Counted from the first letter of the stretch, positions 7,868-17,814 are shown. The stretch is 64,000 nt of DNA from Flavobacterium sp. KACC 22761 (GCF_034058155.1 NZ_CP139148.1:620001-684000), one strand, 5' to 3'. Notes: a model not told the origin generated them from the letters alone. Made by a program: numbers and translations.

Positions 7868-10537
7868 CTATTCCAAAACCGTAATTACCTCTCTCAATCG
7901 AATATCTCTTGAAGATGCCCCAATCATAATTCTAAAATCGCCAGGTTCTACGACCCAATTCATTTCTCCATTTAACATTTTAAGCGTTTCTTTATTGATC
8001 TCAAATGAGATTTCTTTTGATTCTCCCGCTTTAAGCGAAATTCTCTGAAAGCCTTTTAATTGTTTTATAGGCTGAGCTACAGATGCCAAAACATCACGCA
8101 CATACAACTGAACAACCTCATCGCCATCGACATTGCTTGTATTTTTTATGGTGCAATACGCTTTTGTCGATTCTGATTTTCCAATTTGTTTTTTGTCAAA
8201 ACGAAGATTGCTATACTCAAATGTTGAATAGCTCAACCCGAAGCCAAAAGGGAATAATGGGGCGCCATTTAAATTGGTATAATCATCAGAACGCCCGGTT
8301 GGCTTATGGTTGTAAACCAATGGCAATTGTCCTTCAAAAACTGGAAAAGTGATCGGCAAACGACCTGCAGGATTTCGATCTCCAAACAAAATATTTGCAA
8401 CAGCATGACCTCCATCTTCACCCGGATACCAAACATCCAAAATTGATGGCACATTATTAATCCATTTATCCATCGTGATAGCACTTCCGCCTACCAAAAC
8501 TACCACAACCGGTTTCCCCGTAGCGGCAACAGCATTTATTAATTCTTCCTGATGCCCAAGCAAACCAAGATAAGCCCTGTCATTAAATTCTCCTTCTTCA
8601 ATTCCTGCTGCAATCACCGCAACATCTGATTTTTTAGCCACGGCTACAGCTTCATCAATTTTGCTTTGCCAATTATTATTTACGCCAACATTCCAAACCA
8701 ATTTGAATTTTGCATATCCTTGCGATTCAAAAAACTCAATTTTAATATCATACTCTTTGTCTTTTTCAAAATTGAAATCAACAAGTTTTGTCGAATAGGT
8801 CTGACTTTTCCAATTGTCAATAACTAATTTTCCGTTTAGATATAAGCGAAAACCATCATTTCCTTCAAAACCAATTTTATATGTTCCCGTTTCTGGAGAT
8901 TTTATTTTTCCGCTCCATCTGGCAGAATAAAAATCGTAATTGATTTTCTCCTGATCTGGAGAATAAAGTGTCCAATCAAAATTAATTCCTTGATCTACTC
9001 TTGTCAAAACAGGGCTTCCGCTTAATTGTACATTATTGAAATATTCCCCCACCAAGCCATTTTTGGTTTTACCATTTTCAATACTTGTCAATCGAATAGA
9101 CGGAACCGGAACATATTCTTTACTTCTTCTTGCAACTCCTGCTGCAAAATTTACTTGAGCTGACGCTTCTAACTTTGCTTTTATTCCGTCAAGCATATTT
9201 ACCTTTCCATTTCCCGGTCCGCTGTAACCTCCCAAACGTGCTTCGATAATATCATTTCCAATTAACGCAATGGATTTGATTGATTTTTTAAGAGGCAAAA
9301 CATTGTTTTCGTTTTTCAGCAAAACCATTCCTTTTTCGGCAGCTTCTCTTGACAACAATTTGTGGGCTGGGTTTCCATTCCATTTGTTGGTTTCTTTTTC
9401 ATCTGCATACGGATTTTCGAATAATCCTAATTCAAATTTCAATCGTAAAACTCGAGCTACGGCTTCGTCTATATTCTTCATATCGATTCTGCCGTCAAGG
9501 AAAGGCGGTTGAAACAATTTGTAATGATCATAAGCCGTCTGAAAAATAACATCCAGTCCGTTATTGATGGCATTTGCTCCAGATTCCGAATAATCTTTTG
9601 CGGTGTAATGCAACACATTTCCGCCGCCCACAGCATTTGCATCCGAAATAATGAATCCTTTAAAATTCATTTCACCTTTTAATTTTTTATTCAGCAACCA
9701 ATCATTTGCCGTACACGGACTTCCGTTTATGGTATTGTATGAAGTCATCACACTTCGGCTTCCTCCTTCTGTAAAGCACGCGCGAAAAGGTGGCAATTGA
9801 TATTCTTCCAAATAACGTTCGCTATAATCAATTGGGTAACTGTCACGGCCTCCGTCGCCACTATTGGCAAGAAAATGTTTTGGTGTTGTAATTACGCCTC
9901 TTTCTTCAAATGATGATACATACGCTACTCCCATTTTTGAAGAAAGAAAAGGATCTTCACCGTAAGTTTCCTCAACTCTCCCCCAACGCACATCTGAAGC
10001 CAGATTGACAACTGGCGATAAAATTTGGCGAATTCCACGACTTTTTGATTCTAATGCAATGGCTGTTGAAACTCTTTTCACTAATCCGGGATCGAAAGTT
10101 GCTGCCAATGAAATAGATTGAGGAAACGCTGTTGCTCCATCTCTTACTAATCCGTGCAAAGCCTCATCAAAAGCAATAATCGGAATTCCGAGACGCGTTT
10201 TCTCAACAAAATATTTTTGTATTTTGTTGATGAGTTTTACGGTTTCCTTTGCATTACTTGCGGCGCTGTAATCTAAAATTTGATTGCTGGCATCGGTACT
10301 TCCTTTAGCACTAACCTGAAAACCAAAAATTCCATTTTTATAATTTGCTTCACCATCAGACAAATCACCCGGAATCATGAACATTTGCCAAAATTTCTCC
10401 TCCGTCGTCATTCTCGATAATAAATCCTGAACGCGTTCTTCAACCGGGAATTTTGGGTTTTTATATTTTGGCGTATTTTGAGAAAACAATGATTGAAATC
10501 CCAGAAACAGACCTAGTAAAAATATTTTTTTGTTCAT
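7868..10537 (-). CDS. GH3 beta-glycosidase with PA14 insert
   Basis: An exported retaining beta-glycosidase. From the ATG at 10537 a signal peptide ends near FSQ at residue 20. A frame-extending ATG ten codons upstream would spoil it. The catalytic barrel carries KHF and the nucleophile D299 in GFIISDANAV. The GH3 C-terminal sandwich is split by a PA14 domain (roughly residues 485-635; GLVGEYF, GNDGFRLYLNG), and an FnIII-like domain ends the protein. Substrate cannot be read from family alone: beta-glucosidases and beta-xylosidases share this layout. Its place as the last gene of an operon with GH2, GH29 and fucose-catabolic genes makes removal of core beta-1,2-xylose from plant-type N-glycans a testable possibility. 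Confidence 0.9.
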   Translation of the reverse strand: MNKKIFLLGLFLGFQSLFSQNTPKYKNPKFPVEERVQDLLSRMTTEEKFWQMFMIPGDLSDGEANYKNGIFGFQVSAKGSTDASNQILDYSAASNAKETVKLINKIQKYFVEKTRLGIPIIAFDEALHGLVRDGATAFPQSISLAATFDPGLVKRVSTAIALESKSRGIRQILSPVVNLASDVRWGRVEETYGEDPFLSSKMGVAYVSSFEERGVITTPKHFLANSGDGGRDSYPIDYSERYLEEYQLPPFRACFTEGGSRSVMTSYNTINGSPCTANDWLLNKKLKGEMNFKGFIISDANAVGGGNVLHYTAKDYSESGANAINNGLDVIFQTAYDHYKLFQPPFLDGRIDMKNIDEAVARVLRLKFELGLFENPYADEKETNKWNGNPAHKLLSREAAEKGMVLLKNENNVLPLKKSIKSIALIGNDIIEARLGGYSGPGNGKVNMLDGIKAKLEASAQVNFAAGVARRSKEYVPVPSIRLTSIENGKTKNGLVGEYFNNVQLSGSPVLTRVDQGINFDWTLYSPDQEKINYDFYSARWSGKIKSPETGTYKIGFEGNDGFRLYLNGKLVIDNWKSQTYSTKLVDFNFEKDKEYDIKIEFFESQGYAKFKLVWNVGVNNNWQSKIDEAVAVAKKSDVAVIAAGIEEGEFNDRAYLGLLGHQEELINAVAATGKPVVVVLVGGSAITMDKWINNVPSILDVWYPGEDGGHAVANILFGDRNPAGRLPITFPVFEGQLPLVYNHKPTGRSDDYTNLNGAPLFPFGFGLSYSTFEYSNLRFDKKQIGKSESTKAYCTIKNTSNVDGDEVVQLYVRDVLASVAQPIKQLKGFQRISLKAGESKEISFEINKETLKMLNGEMNWVVEPGDFRIMIGASSRDIRLREVITVLE

Positions 10538-10653
10538 GTTTAAATTATTGAAACGCCTATAAGGCATTAGTTTTATTGGCTTTTATATGAAATCAATTCA
10601 AAAATTAGATGAAAAAATGCCATCCCCATCTAGGAAATGACATTTTAAAATTA

Positions 10654-11991
10654 TTAGTTTGTCAGAAATCCTCCGTGACCTCTGTATAATTTAATCGGCG
10701 CATCCAAAGTAACTTTGATACAAGTCACATATTTATCGATTGCACTTTCTGGAAGATCGATATAAACCAAACCAGGAACTGCGCTCCATGAAATTTTTCC
10801 AACCACTTTATGCGTCAATTTTACATTTGAGCCTAAAACCGTAATATCTTGAATTTTATTATCAAGACCTTTCAACATTAATTGGCCTGAAGTTTTTCCG
10901 TGAACAAATAAATAAAGCGTTTTTGAATCTTTAGAAAGTGTTGTTGGCCCATAAAAATGTCCTTGCGGAATTCCAGGAATAGTTCCGAAAATTCCTTCTC
11001 CGTTTCTTCTGTTCCAATCTCCCAATTCTTTTAGAGTTGTTACTACTGTTTCTGGATACGTTCCGTCAGGCTTTGGCCCAATGTCAAGTAATAAATTCCC
11101 GCCATTTGAAACGGCATCTACAAAAATCGTTACAATTTCGTAAGGTGTTTTCCAATTGTTGTCACTCACGCGGTAACCCCAGTTTTCGTTCATCGTCATG
11201 CACAATTCCCACCATTTGAAGGCTGGTCGTACTACAGGGAAATTTTGTTCTGGCGTATCATAATCTCCATAACCTTGCAAACGTCCGTTGATAATCGTAT
11301 TCGGATTTCTGTCCAGCATCATTTTACGAGTTTTTTCAGCTTGCCATTCTTCTGCACTATGTTCCCAGTCGCCATCAAACCACCATAAATCTGGATTATA
11401 CCAATCTGAAATTTCTTTGATTTGACCTTGGTAGAATTTTTGAAAACGTTCCCAACGTGCTGGCTCTTTCTTAATATCGTAACGTGCTTTATCTTTCAAA
11501 AAACCAGGATAATCATTATGCGTCCAATCGATTAATGAAAAATAAGCCCCGCACTTTACATCTCTTTTGCGCAATTCTTCAAAAAATGGCTTAATCATAT
11601 CTTTTTTTGCTGCACAAGTTTTTACTGAACTCAATTTTCCCAATTTAGTATCATACATCGCAACTCCATCGTGATGTTTGGTCGTGATTACAGCATATTT
11701 TGCACCAGAATCTTTGATCATATCTGCCCAGGCTGCAGGATCATATTTACTTAAAGTGTAACTTTTTTGTTGTTTCATATAATCTTCAACCGAGATTTTT
11801 CCGTTGTGAAAACTCCACGATTCAGAAACATCCGCAACTGAATAAATTCCAGCGTGAATGAAGATTCCTAGTTTCGCATCCTCAAACCATTTCATTTTTT
11901 CAGCAATATCTTTTGCTTCAATTTTGTTTTGCGAATAGCCTGCGATCGTAGTTCCAATTACTAAAATCGCTAAGATTATCTTTTTGGTCAT
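10654..11991 (-). CDS. GH29 alpha-L-fucosidase (first of four)
   Basis: A retaining exo-fucosidase of 445 residues with a signal peptide ending near GYSQ (residue 21). GH29 landmarks are KLGIFIHAGIYS (about 40-51), TKHHDG (104-109) and the nucleophile D206 in WWFDGDWEHS. It has no extra carbohydrate-binding module. The active-site strand resembles the broad-specificity GH29-A type rather than the GH29-B enzyme at 23.5 kb, but I cannot assign the linkage. It sits 21 bases after the GH2 gene and 115 bases before GH3, in the operon that also carries fucose catabolism, so released fucose is the likely product used. It is clearly different in sequence from the other three GH29 proteins. Confidence 0.94.
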   Translation of the reverse strand: MTKKIILAILVIGTTIAGYSQNKIEAKDIAEKMKWFEDAKLGIFIHAGIYSVADVSESWSFHNGKISVEDYMKQQKSYTLSKYDPAAWADMIKDSGAKYAVITTKHHDGVAMYDTKLGKLSSVKTCAAKKDMIKPFFEELRKRDVKCGAYFSLIDWTHNDYPGFLKDKARYDIKKEPARWERFQKFYQGQIKEISDWYNPDLWWFDGDWEHSAEEWQAEKTRKMMLDRNPNTIINGRLQGYGDYDTPEQNFPVVRPAFKWWELCMTMNENWGYRVSDNNWKTPYEIVTIFVDAVSNGGNLLLDIGPKPDGTYPETVVTTLKELGDWNRRNGEGIFGTIPGIPQGHFYGPTTLSKDSKTLYLFVHGKTSGQLMLKGLDNKIQDITVLGSNVKLTHKVVGKISWSAVPGLVYIDLPESAIDKYVTCIKVTLDAPIKLYRGHGGFLTN

Positions 11992-12012
11992 TTTTTTGTT
12001 TTTATGTAGTTA

Positions 12013-14553
12013 TTATTTAATCCAGATTGTTGTTGCAGTTGCTTGCAAACCTTCACTTTCTGCTTTTACGGTAAATTGTCCTTTTTGATCTTTTTTGGCT
12101 TTGACAATTACTAAAACTTTTCCGTTGTAAGCTGGTCTTTCTTTACTTTGAAAAGGCACAAAACTTGTTGCGTCTCCGTTATCAGTTGCCACAATTTCGC
12201 CTGCTCCTTCTATTGAAAATTTGACTAACGGGTTTGAACGAGGAACAACTAAACCATTTTTATCAGTAACATCAACCGTTACAAAAACCAAATCAACATC
12301 ATCTGCATATACCGCTTTTCGATCAGCTGATATATCTAGCTTTGTGGGAGTTCCTGTTGTTTTTACAATATCTGTTGCCCAAATTTTTCCATTTTTATAG
12401 CAAATAACTTTTAGTTCGCCTGGTTTATAAATAACATCGTCCCATGTTAAACGGAAATCCACACCTTTAGTCATTTTCTTTCTTCCAAGACTTTTTCCAT
12501 TTAGGAACAATTCACCTTCATCTCCCGAAGTATAAACATGAACAGGAACTACTTGACCTGTACGTTCGCTCCAATTCCAATGTGGTAAAATATGAGCAGT
12601 TGGCACGTCAGGCCTCCAATGTGATTTGTAGCTGTAATATCTATCTTTTGGAAAACCGGCTAAATCAATAATGCCAAAATAACTGCTTCTTGATGGCGGA
12701 TTGTTTTTTTGCAATTCTGCCAATTTTGCCTCTAATTCTTTCTGTTTAGATGGATCTGTTCTAAAATTCAGCAAATTCGTTTCATCTGAATTATATGGTG
12801 TTGGCTCTCCCAAATAATCAAAACCGGTCCAAACATATTCTCCCAATAAATGAGGATATTTTGCATTGGTACGGAACTGCATATCTGGCGAACAACCCCA
12901 ACCCGGAAAAGCATCATCATAAGATGAAATCTGCCAAGTGGTTTTATTGTATTTATCATCAAAGAAATATTCATCACGAGAACTTACCGTTGAAGCGGTT
13001 TCACTTCCAATCGTTGGTTTTTTAGCATATCTCGGATCGATATCCCATTTTGGTTGTTGATCAAAAAAGTAATTCACTCCCATTATATCCAATGCTATAG
13101 CCGCACCCGAACTTCTTCCGCCATCTGGATCGTTATATCCATTTGAAACTGGACGCGTTGGGTCTTCTCTGCGCATAATATCGGCAAGTTCTTTTGTCAA
13201 CTTAACATTTTGCTGATCCGGAACTTCATTTCCAATTGACCAAATAAATACCGAAGGATTATTTCTGTCTCTGTGAACCAAAGCCATCAAATCCTTTTCA
13301 TGCCATTGATCAAAAATCACATTATAATCCAATTTCTTTTTTCCGATTTTCCAGGCGTCAAAAGCTTCATCCCAAACTAAAAATCCCATTTTATCTGCCA
13401 ATTCCAATAATTCTGGAGCTGGAGGATTGTGAGACGTACGCAACGAATTGCATCCCATTTCTTTCAGCATCAACAATTGTCTTTTCAATGCCGAAGTATT
13501 AATTGCGGCACCCAAAGCACCTAAATCATGATGATTGCAGGTACCGAAAATCTCAACTCTTTTCCCGTTTAAAAGAAATCCGTTTCGCGGTGTAAATTCA
13601 ATTGTTCGAATACCAAAAGGCGTATTGTAAGTATCAACTACTTTTCCGTCAACGCTTACTTTAGTTTGGGCAACATAACGATTTGGTGTTTTCAAATCCC
13701 ATAATTTAGGATTGTTCAAAATCGAATGTGCTTCTGATTCTTCCGTTGAATTTGGCTTGATTTCCAAAGTAGAAACAATTAACGAACCCGCTTTTATTGT
13801 AGGTTTATTATCAATATCCAACTCATACAAATCGGTAGTAACAACTGCTTTAACGGTTTTATTTGTTGCATTGTCCACTTTAACCAATACTTTGATTGCC
13901 GCTTCTTCTTTTGTGATATTTGGTGTGGTGATATAAGTTCCCCAATGACCAACATAAACCGGATTTGTTTTTACCAACCAAACATGACGATAAATCCCAG
14001 CTCCCGGATACCAACGAGAATCCCAGTTTTCAGTGTCCAGACGAACCGCCAAAACATTTTCTTCTCCAAATTTTAAAAATGGAGTCAAATTCATTCGGAA
14101 AGAATTATATCCGTACGGCCATGTCCCTACATAATTTCCATTCAAATAAATTTTGGCATTTGCCATAGCGCCATCAAAATCAACAAAAATCTGTTTTCCA
14201 GAATCTGAAGCCGGAACAGTAAAATGTTTTCTATACCAGCCAATTCCTTTCCATGGCAATTTTCCTGTTTCACCTCTAAGCTCAATTCTAAAAGGTCCTT
14301 TGATCGCCCAATCATGTGGCAGATTCAATTTTTCCCAATTGGATTCATTAGTTGAAATGGCTTCTAAATTCTTGGGCTCTTCTTTAATCAATCCGTCAGC
14401 TTGAAGTCCGAAACGCGAAAAAACCCAATTGTCATCAAAAGATTCAGTATCAACAGAACCCATTCTTTTAATTGCTTTTTGTTGCGAAAAACCAGAAAAA
14501 CCAATCGTTAAACAGAAAATTAACGCGAAATAATTACGTAATGAAAACATCAT
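12013..14553 (-). CDS. GH2 beta-galactosidase-like enzyme with DUF4982
   Basis: An 846-residue exported GH2 enzyme with signal peptide to about residue 24 (GFSQ). The order is jelly-roll sugar-binding domain (about 40-195), immunoglobulin-like domain (about 200-318), a TIM barrel, DUF4982 (about 640-715, with HVYTSGDEGELFLNGKSLG) and a final Ig-like domain. The acid/base is E443 in WSIGNEV and the nucleophile E518 in TIGSETAS. DUF4982-bearing GH2 proteins are mostly beta-galactosidases, though glucuronidase or other activities occur. It follows the SDR gene by 22 bases. In this locus it may remove beta-linked galactose from antennae after defucosylation. Confidence 0.92.
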   Translation of the reverse strand: MMFSLRNYFALIFCLTIGFSGFSQQKAIKRMGSVDTESFDDNWVFSRFGLQADGLIKEEPKNLEAISTNESNWEKLNLPHDWAIKGPFRIELRGETGKLPWKGIGWYRKHFTVPASDSGKQIFVDFDGAMANAKIYLNGNYVGTWPYGYNSFRMNLTPFLKFGEENVLAVRLDTENWDSRWYPGAGIYRHVWLVKTNPVYVGHWGTYITTPNITKEEAAIKVLVKVDNATNKTVKAVVTTDLYELDIDNKPTIKAGSLIVSTLEIKPNSTEESEAHSILNNPKLWDLKTPNRYVAQTKVSVDGKVVDTYNTPFGIRTIEFTPRNGFLLNGKRVEIFGTCNHHDLGALGAAINTSALKRQLLMLKEMGCNSLRTSHNPPAPELLELADKMGFLVWDEAFDAWKIGKKKLDYNVIFDQWHEKDLMALVHRDRNNPSVFIWSIGNEVPDQQNVKLTKELADIMRREDPTRPVSNGYNDPDGGRSSGAAIALDIMGVNYFFDQQPKWDIDPRYAKKPTIGSETASTVSSRDEYFFDDKYNKTTWQISSYDDAFPGWGCSPDMQFRTNAKYPHLLGEYVWTGFDYLGEPTPYNSDETNLLNFRTDPSKQKELEAKLAELQKNNPPSRSSYFGIIDLAGFPKDRYYSYKSHWRPDVPTAHILPHWNWSERTGQVVPVHVYTSGDEGELFLNGKSLGRKKMTKGVDFRLTWDDVIYKPGELKVICYKNGKIWATDIVKTTGTPTKLDISADRKAVYADDVDLVFVTVDVTDKNGLVVPRSNPLVKFSIEGAGEIVATDNGDATSFVPFQSKERPAYNGKVLVIVKAKKDQKGQFTVKAESEGLQATATTIWIK

Positions 14554-14575
14554 TTTGCTCCTAATTTTTGATTAA

Positions 14576-15355
14576 TTAAAGCGAACGATCCAAATGTGTA
14601 TAACCCCCATCTACGTGAATCAGCTGTCCTGTAGTGTGGCTTGATCTATTAGACAATAAGAATACTGTCATATTAGCGATTTCTTCGGCAGTTGTCATTC
14701 GGTTTTCAAACGGAATTTTCGCTGTAATTTCTTTTAATTTTTGCTCCGGATTCTCAAGCGTATTAATCCATGCCTCATATAATGGCGTATAGCATTCGGC
14801 TACAATTACGGCATTTACACGTATTCCGTATTTTAGCAATTCAACAGACCACTCGCGAGTCAATGCGTTGCGTCCTCCGTTTGAAGCAGCATAGGCCGAT
14901 GTATTTCCTTGTCCGGTATCAGCCGTTTTTGAACCAATATTTACAATCGCCCCTTTTGTTTTTTTCAACTCAGGCAATGCATATTGCGCCATCAAATAAT
15001 AATGCACGAGATTTTTATGAATTGAAGCCATGAATTTTTCATAATCGCCGCTTTCCAAACCAACGCCGTCATTTACTCCGGCATTATTAACCAATCCGTC
15101 GATTCTTCCGCATAATGCAACAACTTGATCGACTGCATCTTTACAAGCTTCAGGGTTTGTAAGCTCCGCAGAAACCGCTAATGCTCTTCCTCCTTCAGAT
15201 TCGATTTCTCTGATTGCCTTTTCATTATCAGCATTACTTCTTCCCACAATTACCGGAATTGCACCTTCTCCTGCTAAGACTTTGCAGATTCCAAGTCCAA
15301 TTCCTTTTGCTCCGCCGGTTACAATAATTATTTTATCAGTAAGGTTAAGATTCAT
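14576..15355 (-). CDS. SDR oxidoreductase, probable L-fucose dehydrogenase
   Basis: A cytosolic Rossmann-fold NAD(P) oxidoreductase of 259 residues. I chose the ATG at 15355 because it directly precedes the first strand. The nucleotide site is TGGAKGIG (13-20), followed by NNAG at 90-93. The catalytic Ser is S142 and Tyr Y155. The usual Lys of YxxxK is Asn here (N159, in SAYAASNGG), confirmed on the DNA. Next to a mutarotase and a fuconolactonase-like hydrolase, the natural role is oxidation of L-fucose to fuconolactone. The altered motif leaves open a different reaction or a shifted proton relay. No signal peptide is present. It is separated from the hydrolase by 73 bases. Confidence 0.85.
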   Translation of the reverse strand: MNLNLTDKIIIVTGGAKGIGLGICKVLAGEGAIPVIVGRSNADNEKAIREIESEGGRALAVSAELTNPEACKDAVDQVVALCGRIDGLVNNAGVNDGVGLESGDYEKFMASIHKNLVHYYLMAQYALPELKKTKGAIVNIGSKTADTGQGNTSAYAASNGGRNALTREWSVELLKYGIRVNAVIVAECYTPLYEAWINTLENPEQKLKEITAKIPFENRMTTAEEIANMTVFLLSNRSSHTTGQLIHVDGGYTHLDRSL

Positions 15356-15428
15356 TTTGTATGCTATTTTAGTTAGATAGTTTTTTGATTGCAAATACAT
15401 TTGAACTCACAATCACGGTCGTTTTTTT

Positions 15429-16256
15429 TTATAAATGATAAAAATTGATGGCGTTTTTGCTCCAAAATTTATCTTGATCTATTTTTGAAAATTTCGAAAA
15501 ATAGTCTTCTACAATTTCACACGATTCAGCATATGAAGCGGCCAGCAAACTCACTGGCCAATCGCTGCCAAACATTAAACGGTCAATTCCAAAAACCTCA
15601 GTAACCACATCTAAACAATGTGTAAAGTCTGTTTTGGTCCAGTTGTTCCAATCGGCTTCTGTTACCAAGCCTGATATCTTGCACATTACGTTTGGAAATT
15701 TTGCAATTGCTCGAATTCCGTTTTCCCAATCGGTGAATTCTTTGTTTTTAAAATCTGGTTTTGCCAAATGATCCATAACAAATTTTTGCTCCGGAAAATT
15801 TGACACAAGTTTTGCGGCATTTTCCAAATGTTTCGGAAAAATCACAATATCATAGGTGAAATTATGTTTTGCTAATTGCGAAATTCCATTTTGGAATTTT
15901 GGTTGCAACATAAAATCAAGATCTGCCTCAGCCTGGATAATATGCCTGAAGCCTTTCAACTTTTCGAATTTAACACAATATTCCAAACGCTCCGCAATAG
16001 TATCGGAACACAAATCTATCCAGCCTACAACTCCCTTTATGAAAGGATTTTCTTTTGCTAAATCCAGCAAAAAAAGTGTTTCTTCCTCACTTTGATCAGC
16101 CTGAACGGCTACACAACCTCCAAACTGATTTTCAAATAATATGGGTTCCAAATCAGCAGGCAAAAAATCGCGCTTGATTACCTTCATTTCATCAGTAATC
16201 CAAGCGTCCTTTACTGGCTCATATTTCCAGAAATGTTGGTGACTATCGATTTTCAT
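15429..16256 (-). CDS. Amidohydrolase, probable L-fuconolactonase
   Basis: A cytosolic TIM-barrel metal hydrolase (amidohydrolase_2, COG3618-like) of 275 residues. The start at 16256 gives MKIDSHQHFW, whose HxH is the first metal motif. Others are GWIDL, KFVMDHLAKPD (a conserved His) and MFGSDWPVS (a conserved Asp). Members of this group open sugar lactones, including fuconolactone and rhamnonolactone. The start overlaps the end of the mutarotase gene by 14 bases, so translation is probably coupled. Substrate is assigned from the neighbouring mutarotase, SDR and fucosidases. A rhamnose pathway would look the same from sequence alone. Dehydratase and aldolase steps of the oxidative pathway are not in the window. 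Confidence 0.82.
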   Translation of the reverse strand: MKIDSHQHFWKYEPVKDAWITDEMKVIKRDFLPADLEPILFENQFGGCVAVQADQSEEETLFLLDLAKENPFIKGVVGWIDLCSDTIAERLEYCVKFEKLKGFRHIIQAEADLDFMLQPKFQNGISQLAKHNFTYDIVIFPKHLENAAKLVSNFPEQKFVMDHLAKPDFKNKEFTDWENGIRAIAKFPNVMCKISGLVTEADWNNWTKTDFTHCLDVVTEVFGIDRLMFGSDWPVSLLAASYAESCEIVEDYFSKFSKIDQDKFWSKNAINFYHL

Positions 16257-16590
16257 GTAGATCAAATATTTTTTCCATCATCACCCATTTTTCGCCTTCT
16301 TTTGCCCATGGCAAAGCTTTTTGGTATTTCCACATCAATTCTTCCCATTTTTGAACAACAGGATTATTGGCATCCATTTCACCTTTTCTTTCAAAAGTAA
16401 AAGTCTCATTGGCTTCGATAATCATAAACATTCGGTTTCCAACACAATAAATCTCAAGATTCTCAATTCCCGAATTGGTAATGCTTTCTGTTATTTCTGG
16501 CCAGATTTTTTCATGATATTTCTTGTACTCCGCCATCAAAACCGGATCTTCATGTAAATCTAATGCCAGACAATATTTTTGAGTTACCAT
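16243..16590 (-). CDS. RhaM-like sugar mutarotase, probably L-fucose mutarotase
   Basis: A small cytosolic protein (115 residues) of the L-rhamnose mutarotase family, a dimeric ferredoxin-like fold. The family interconverts alpha and beta anomers of 6-deoxy-hexoses. Recognisable stretches are YHEKIWPEI, which bears the usual catalytic His, the strand NRMFMIIE, and WEELMWKYQKALP near the end. It is the first gene of the operon. A CG-centred palindrome lies 75 bases upstream. The surrounding fucosidases favour L-fucose as the substrate; family membership alone would suggest rhamnose. Confidence 0.88.
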   Translation of the reverse strand: MVTQKYCLALDLHEDPVLMAEYKKYHEKIWPEITESITNSGIENLEIYCVGNRMFMIIEANETFTFERKGEMDANNPVVQKWEELMWKYQKALPWAKEGEKWVMMEKIFDLHENR

Positions 16591-16664
16591 AGTATTATAA
16601 AATTTTAAGGTTGAAACCTAAAATTACTGATTATCGTTTCTTTATTTATGTACAAGTTATTAAC

Positions 16665-16676
16665 TAAATCGTTTTA
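16665..16676. promoter_or_regulatory. Predicted LacI-family operator (site D) before the fucose operon
   Basis: TAAATCGTTTTA is identical to site E and matches the shared motif. It lies 75 bases upstream of the mutarotase start. The remaining 16591-16947 gap, between the AraC gene's 3' end and the operon, is AT-rich and shows no gene. Confidence 0.5.
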
Positions 16677-16947
16677 TAATTTGAACAGCCATTTATTGTA
16701 ATCTTAAAAAAATAAAATTATTGCATTACAATCTTTTATTTTAGCTCAAAATTATCATTAATTAAGCATTTATTATCTTTTTAATAAATCCTACAAAAAG
16801 ACCAGTTTTCGTCGCGCTTTTTTGTAATAAATTACGAGATAAAAAAAAATACTCCTTTATAAAAGGAAATCCTCAAAATGCAGATTTTAATTTTAGACAA
16901 AATCTAATGCTAGTTTTTTAATAAAATTGCAATATAGAAGCTGTAGC

Positions 16948-17814
16948 TTATACCAAAGCATTTTTGCGATACTCTTTGGGAGTAGTACCTATTAATTTCT
17001 TGAAAAGTTTATTGAAGTTTGATGCCGTTTTGTAGCCGCATTCATAAGCGATTTCAGAAATACCCAAATCGGTTTCAATCAAATATTTGCAGGCATTTGA
17101 AACTCTAATTTCATTTAAATATTCTACAAAAGGCTTTTTAGTTTTAGCTTTGAACATTCTGCAGAAAGAAGTTGGTGTCAAATTAGCGATTTTTGAAATT
17201 TCATCAAGTGAGATTTCTTCTTTGTAATTTGATTTTACATATTTAAAGACTTCAGCAAGACGATCACTTTTATTATCCTCGTTAACTGGCACATATGAAT
17301 TATCATTAATATATCTCAAATCTTTGCTTTTTGACAAAAGAAATAAAATTTCAAGAAGTCCCATTACGACTTCAAAACCTTTCTTTTTGAGTAGTTTACT
17401 CATTTTTTTTGCGATCAAAGCGTTGGTTTCTCCTGTAATAGCAACTCCTTTTATTGCTTGGGCGAAAAACTTTTTGACTTCCTGCGCTTCTGGCAATTCA
17501 TAAAAAGAGTTCCCAAAAAGATCTCGGCTAAAATAAATTACAATCGCTTTTGCTTTAAGGCTATTAATTCCTTTATAAAAAATTTCATCGTTGAGCCAAA
17601 CATGCGGTATATCATCTCCAAGGAAAACCATATCGCCAGGCTGAAAAGATTCTACCGAATTTCCAATAATTCTTTTGCCGTGGCTTTCTAATATATAAAC
17701 CAATTCAAATTCTGGATGTGAATGAAAAGGCGATTGGAAAAACGACTCTTCACGAGAGAATACAGATAACGATGTATTTGTATAAGAAGCGATAGTAGTT
17801 TTAACGATTTTCAT
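16948..17814 (-). CDS. AraC-family regulator with cupin sensor domain
   Basis: A 288-residue regulator with an N-terminal cupin-like sugar-sensing domain. Its motif FHSHPEFELVYILE is at about 26-39 and is followed by PGDMVFLGDDIPHVW. A C-terminal double helix-turn-helix (about 188-286) includes SLDEISKIANLTPTSFCRMFK and the signature GISEIAYECGYKTASNFNKLFK. The family usually activates sugar-catabolic operons when the cupin binds its ligand. It is convergent with nothing: it lies upstream of, and in the same direction as, the fucose operon, and is divergent from the esterase gene. It may control either. Stop codon and mutarotase start are 357 bases apart, so separate transcription is likely. 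Confidence 0.92.
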   Translation of the reverse strand: MKIVKTTIASYTNTSLSVFSREESFFQSPFHSHPEFELVYILESHGKRIIGNSVESFQPGDMVFLGDDIPHVWLNDEIFYKGINSLKAKAIVIYFSRDLFGNSFYELPEAQEVKKFFAQAIKGVAITGETNALIAKKMSKLLKKKGFEVVMGLLEILFLLSKSKDLRYINDNSYVPVNEDNKSDRLAEVFKYVKSNYKEEISLDEISKIANLTPTSFCRMFKAKTKKPFVEYLNEIRVSNACKYLIETDLGISEIAYECGYKTASNFNKLFKKLIGTTPKEYRKNALV

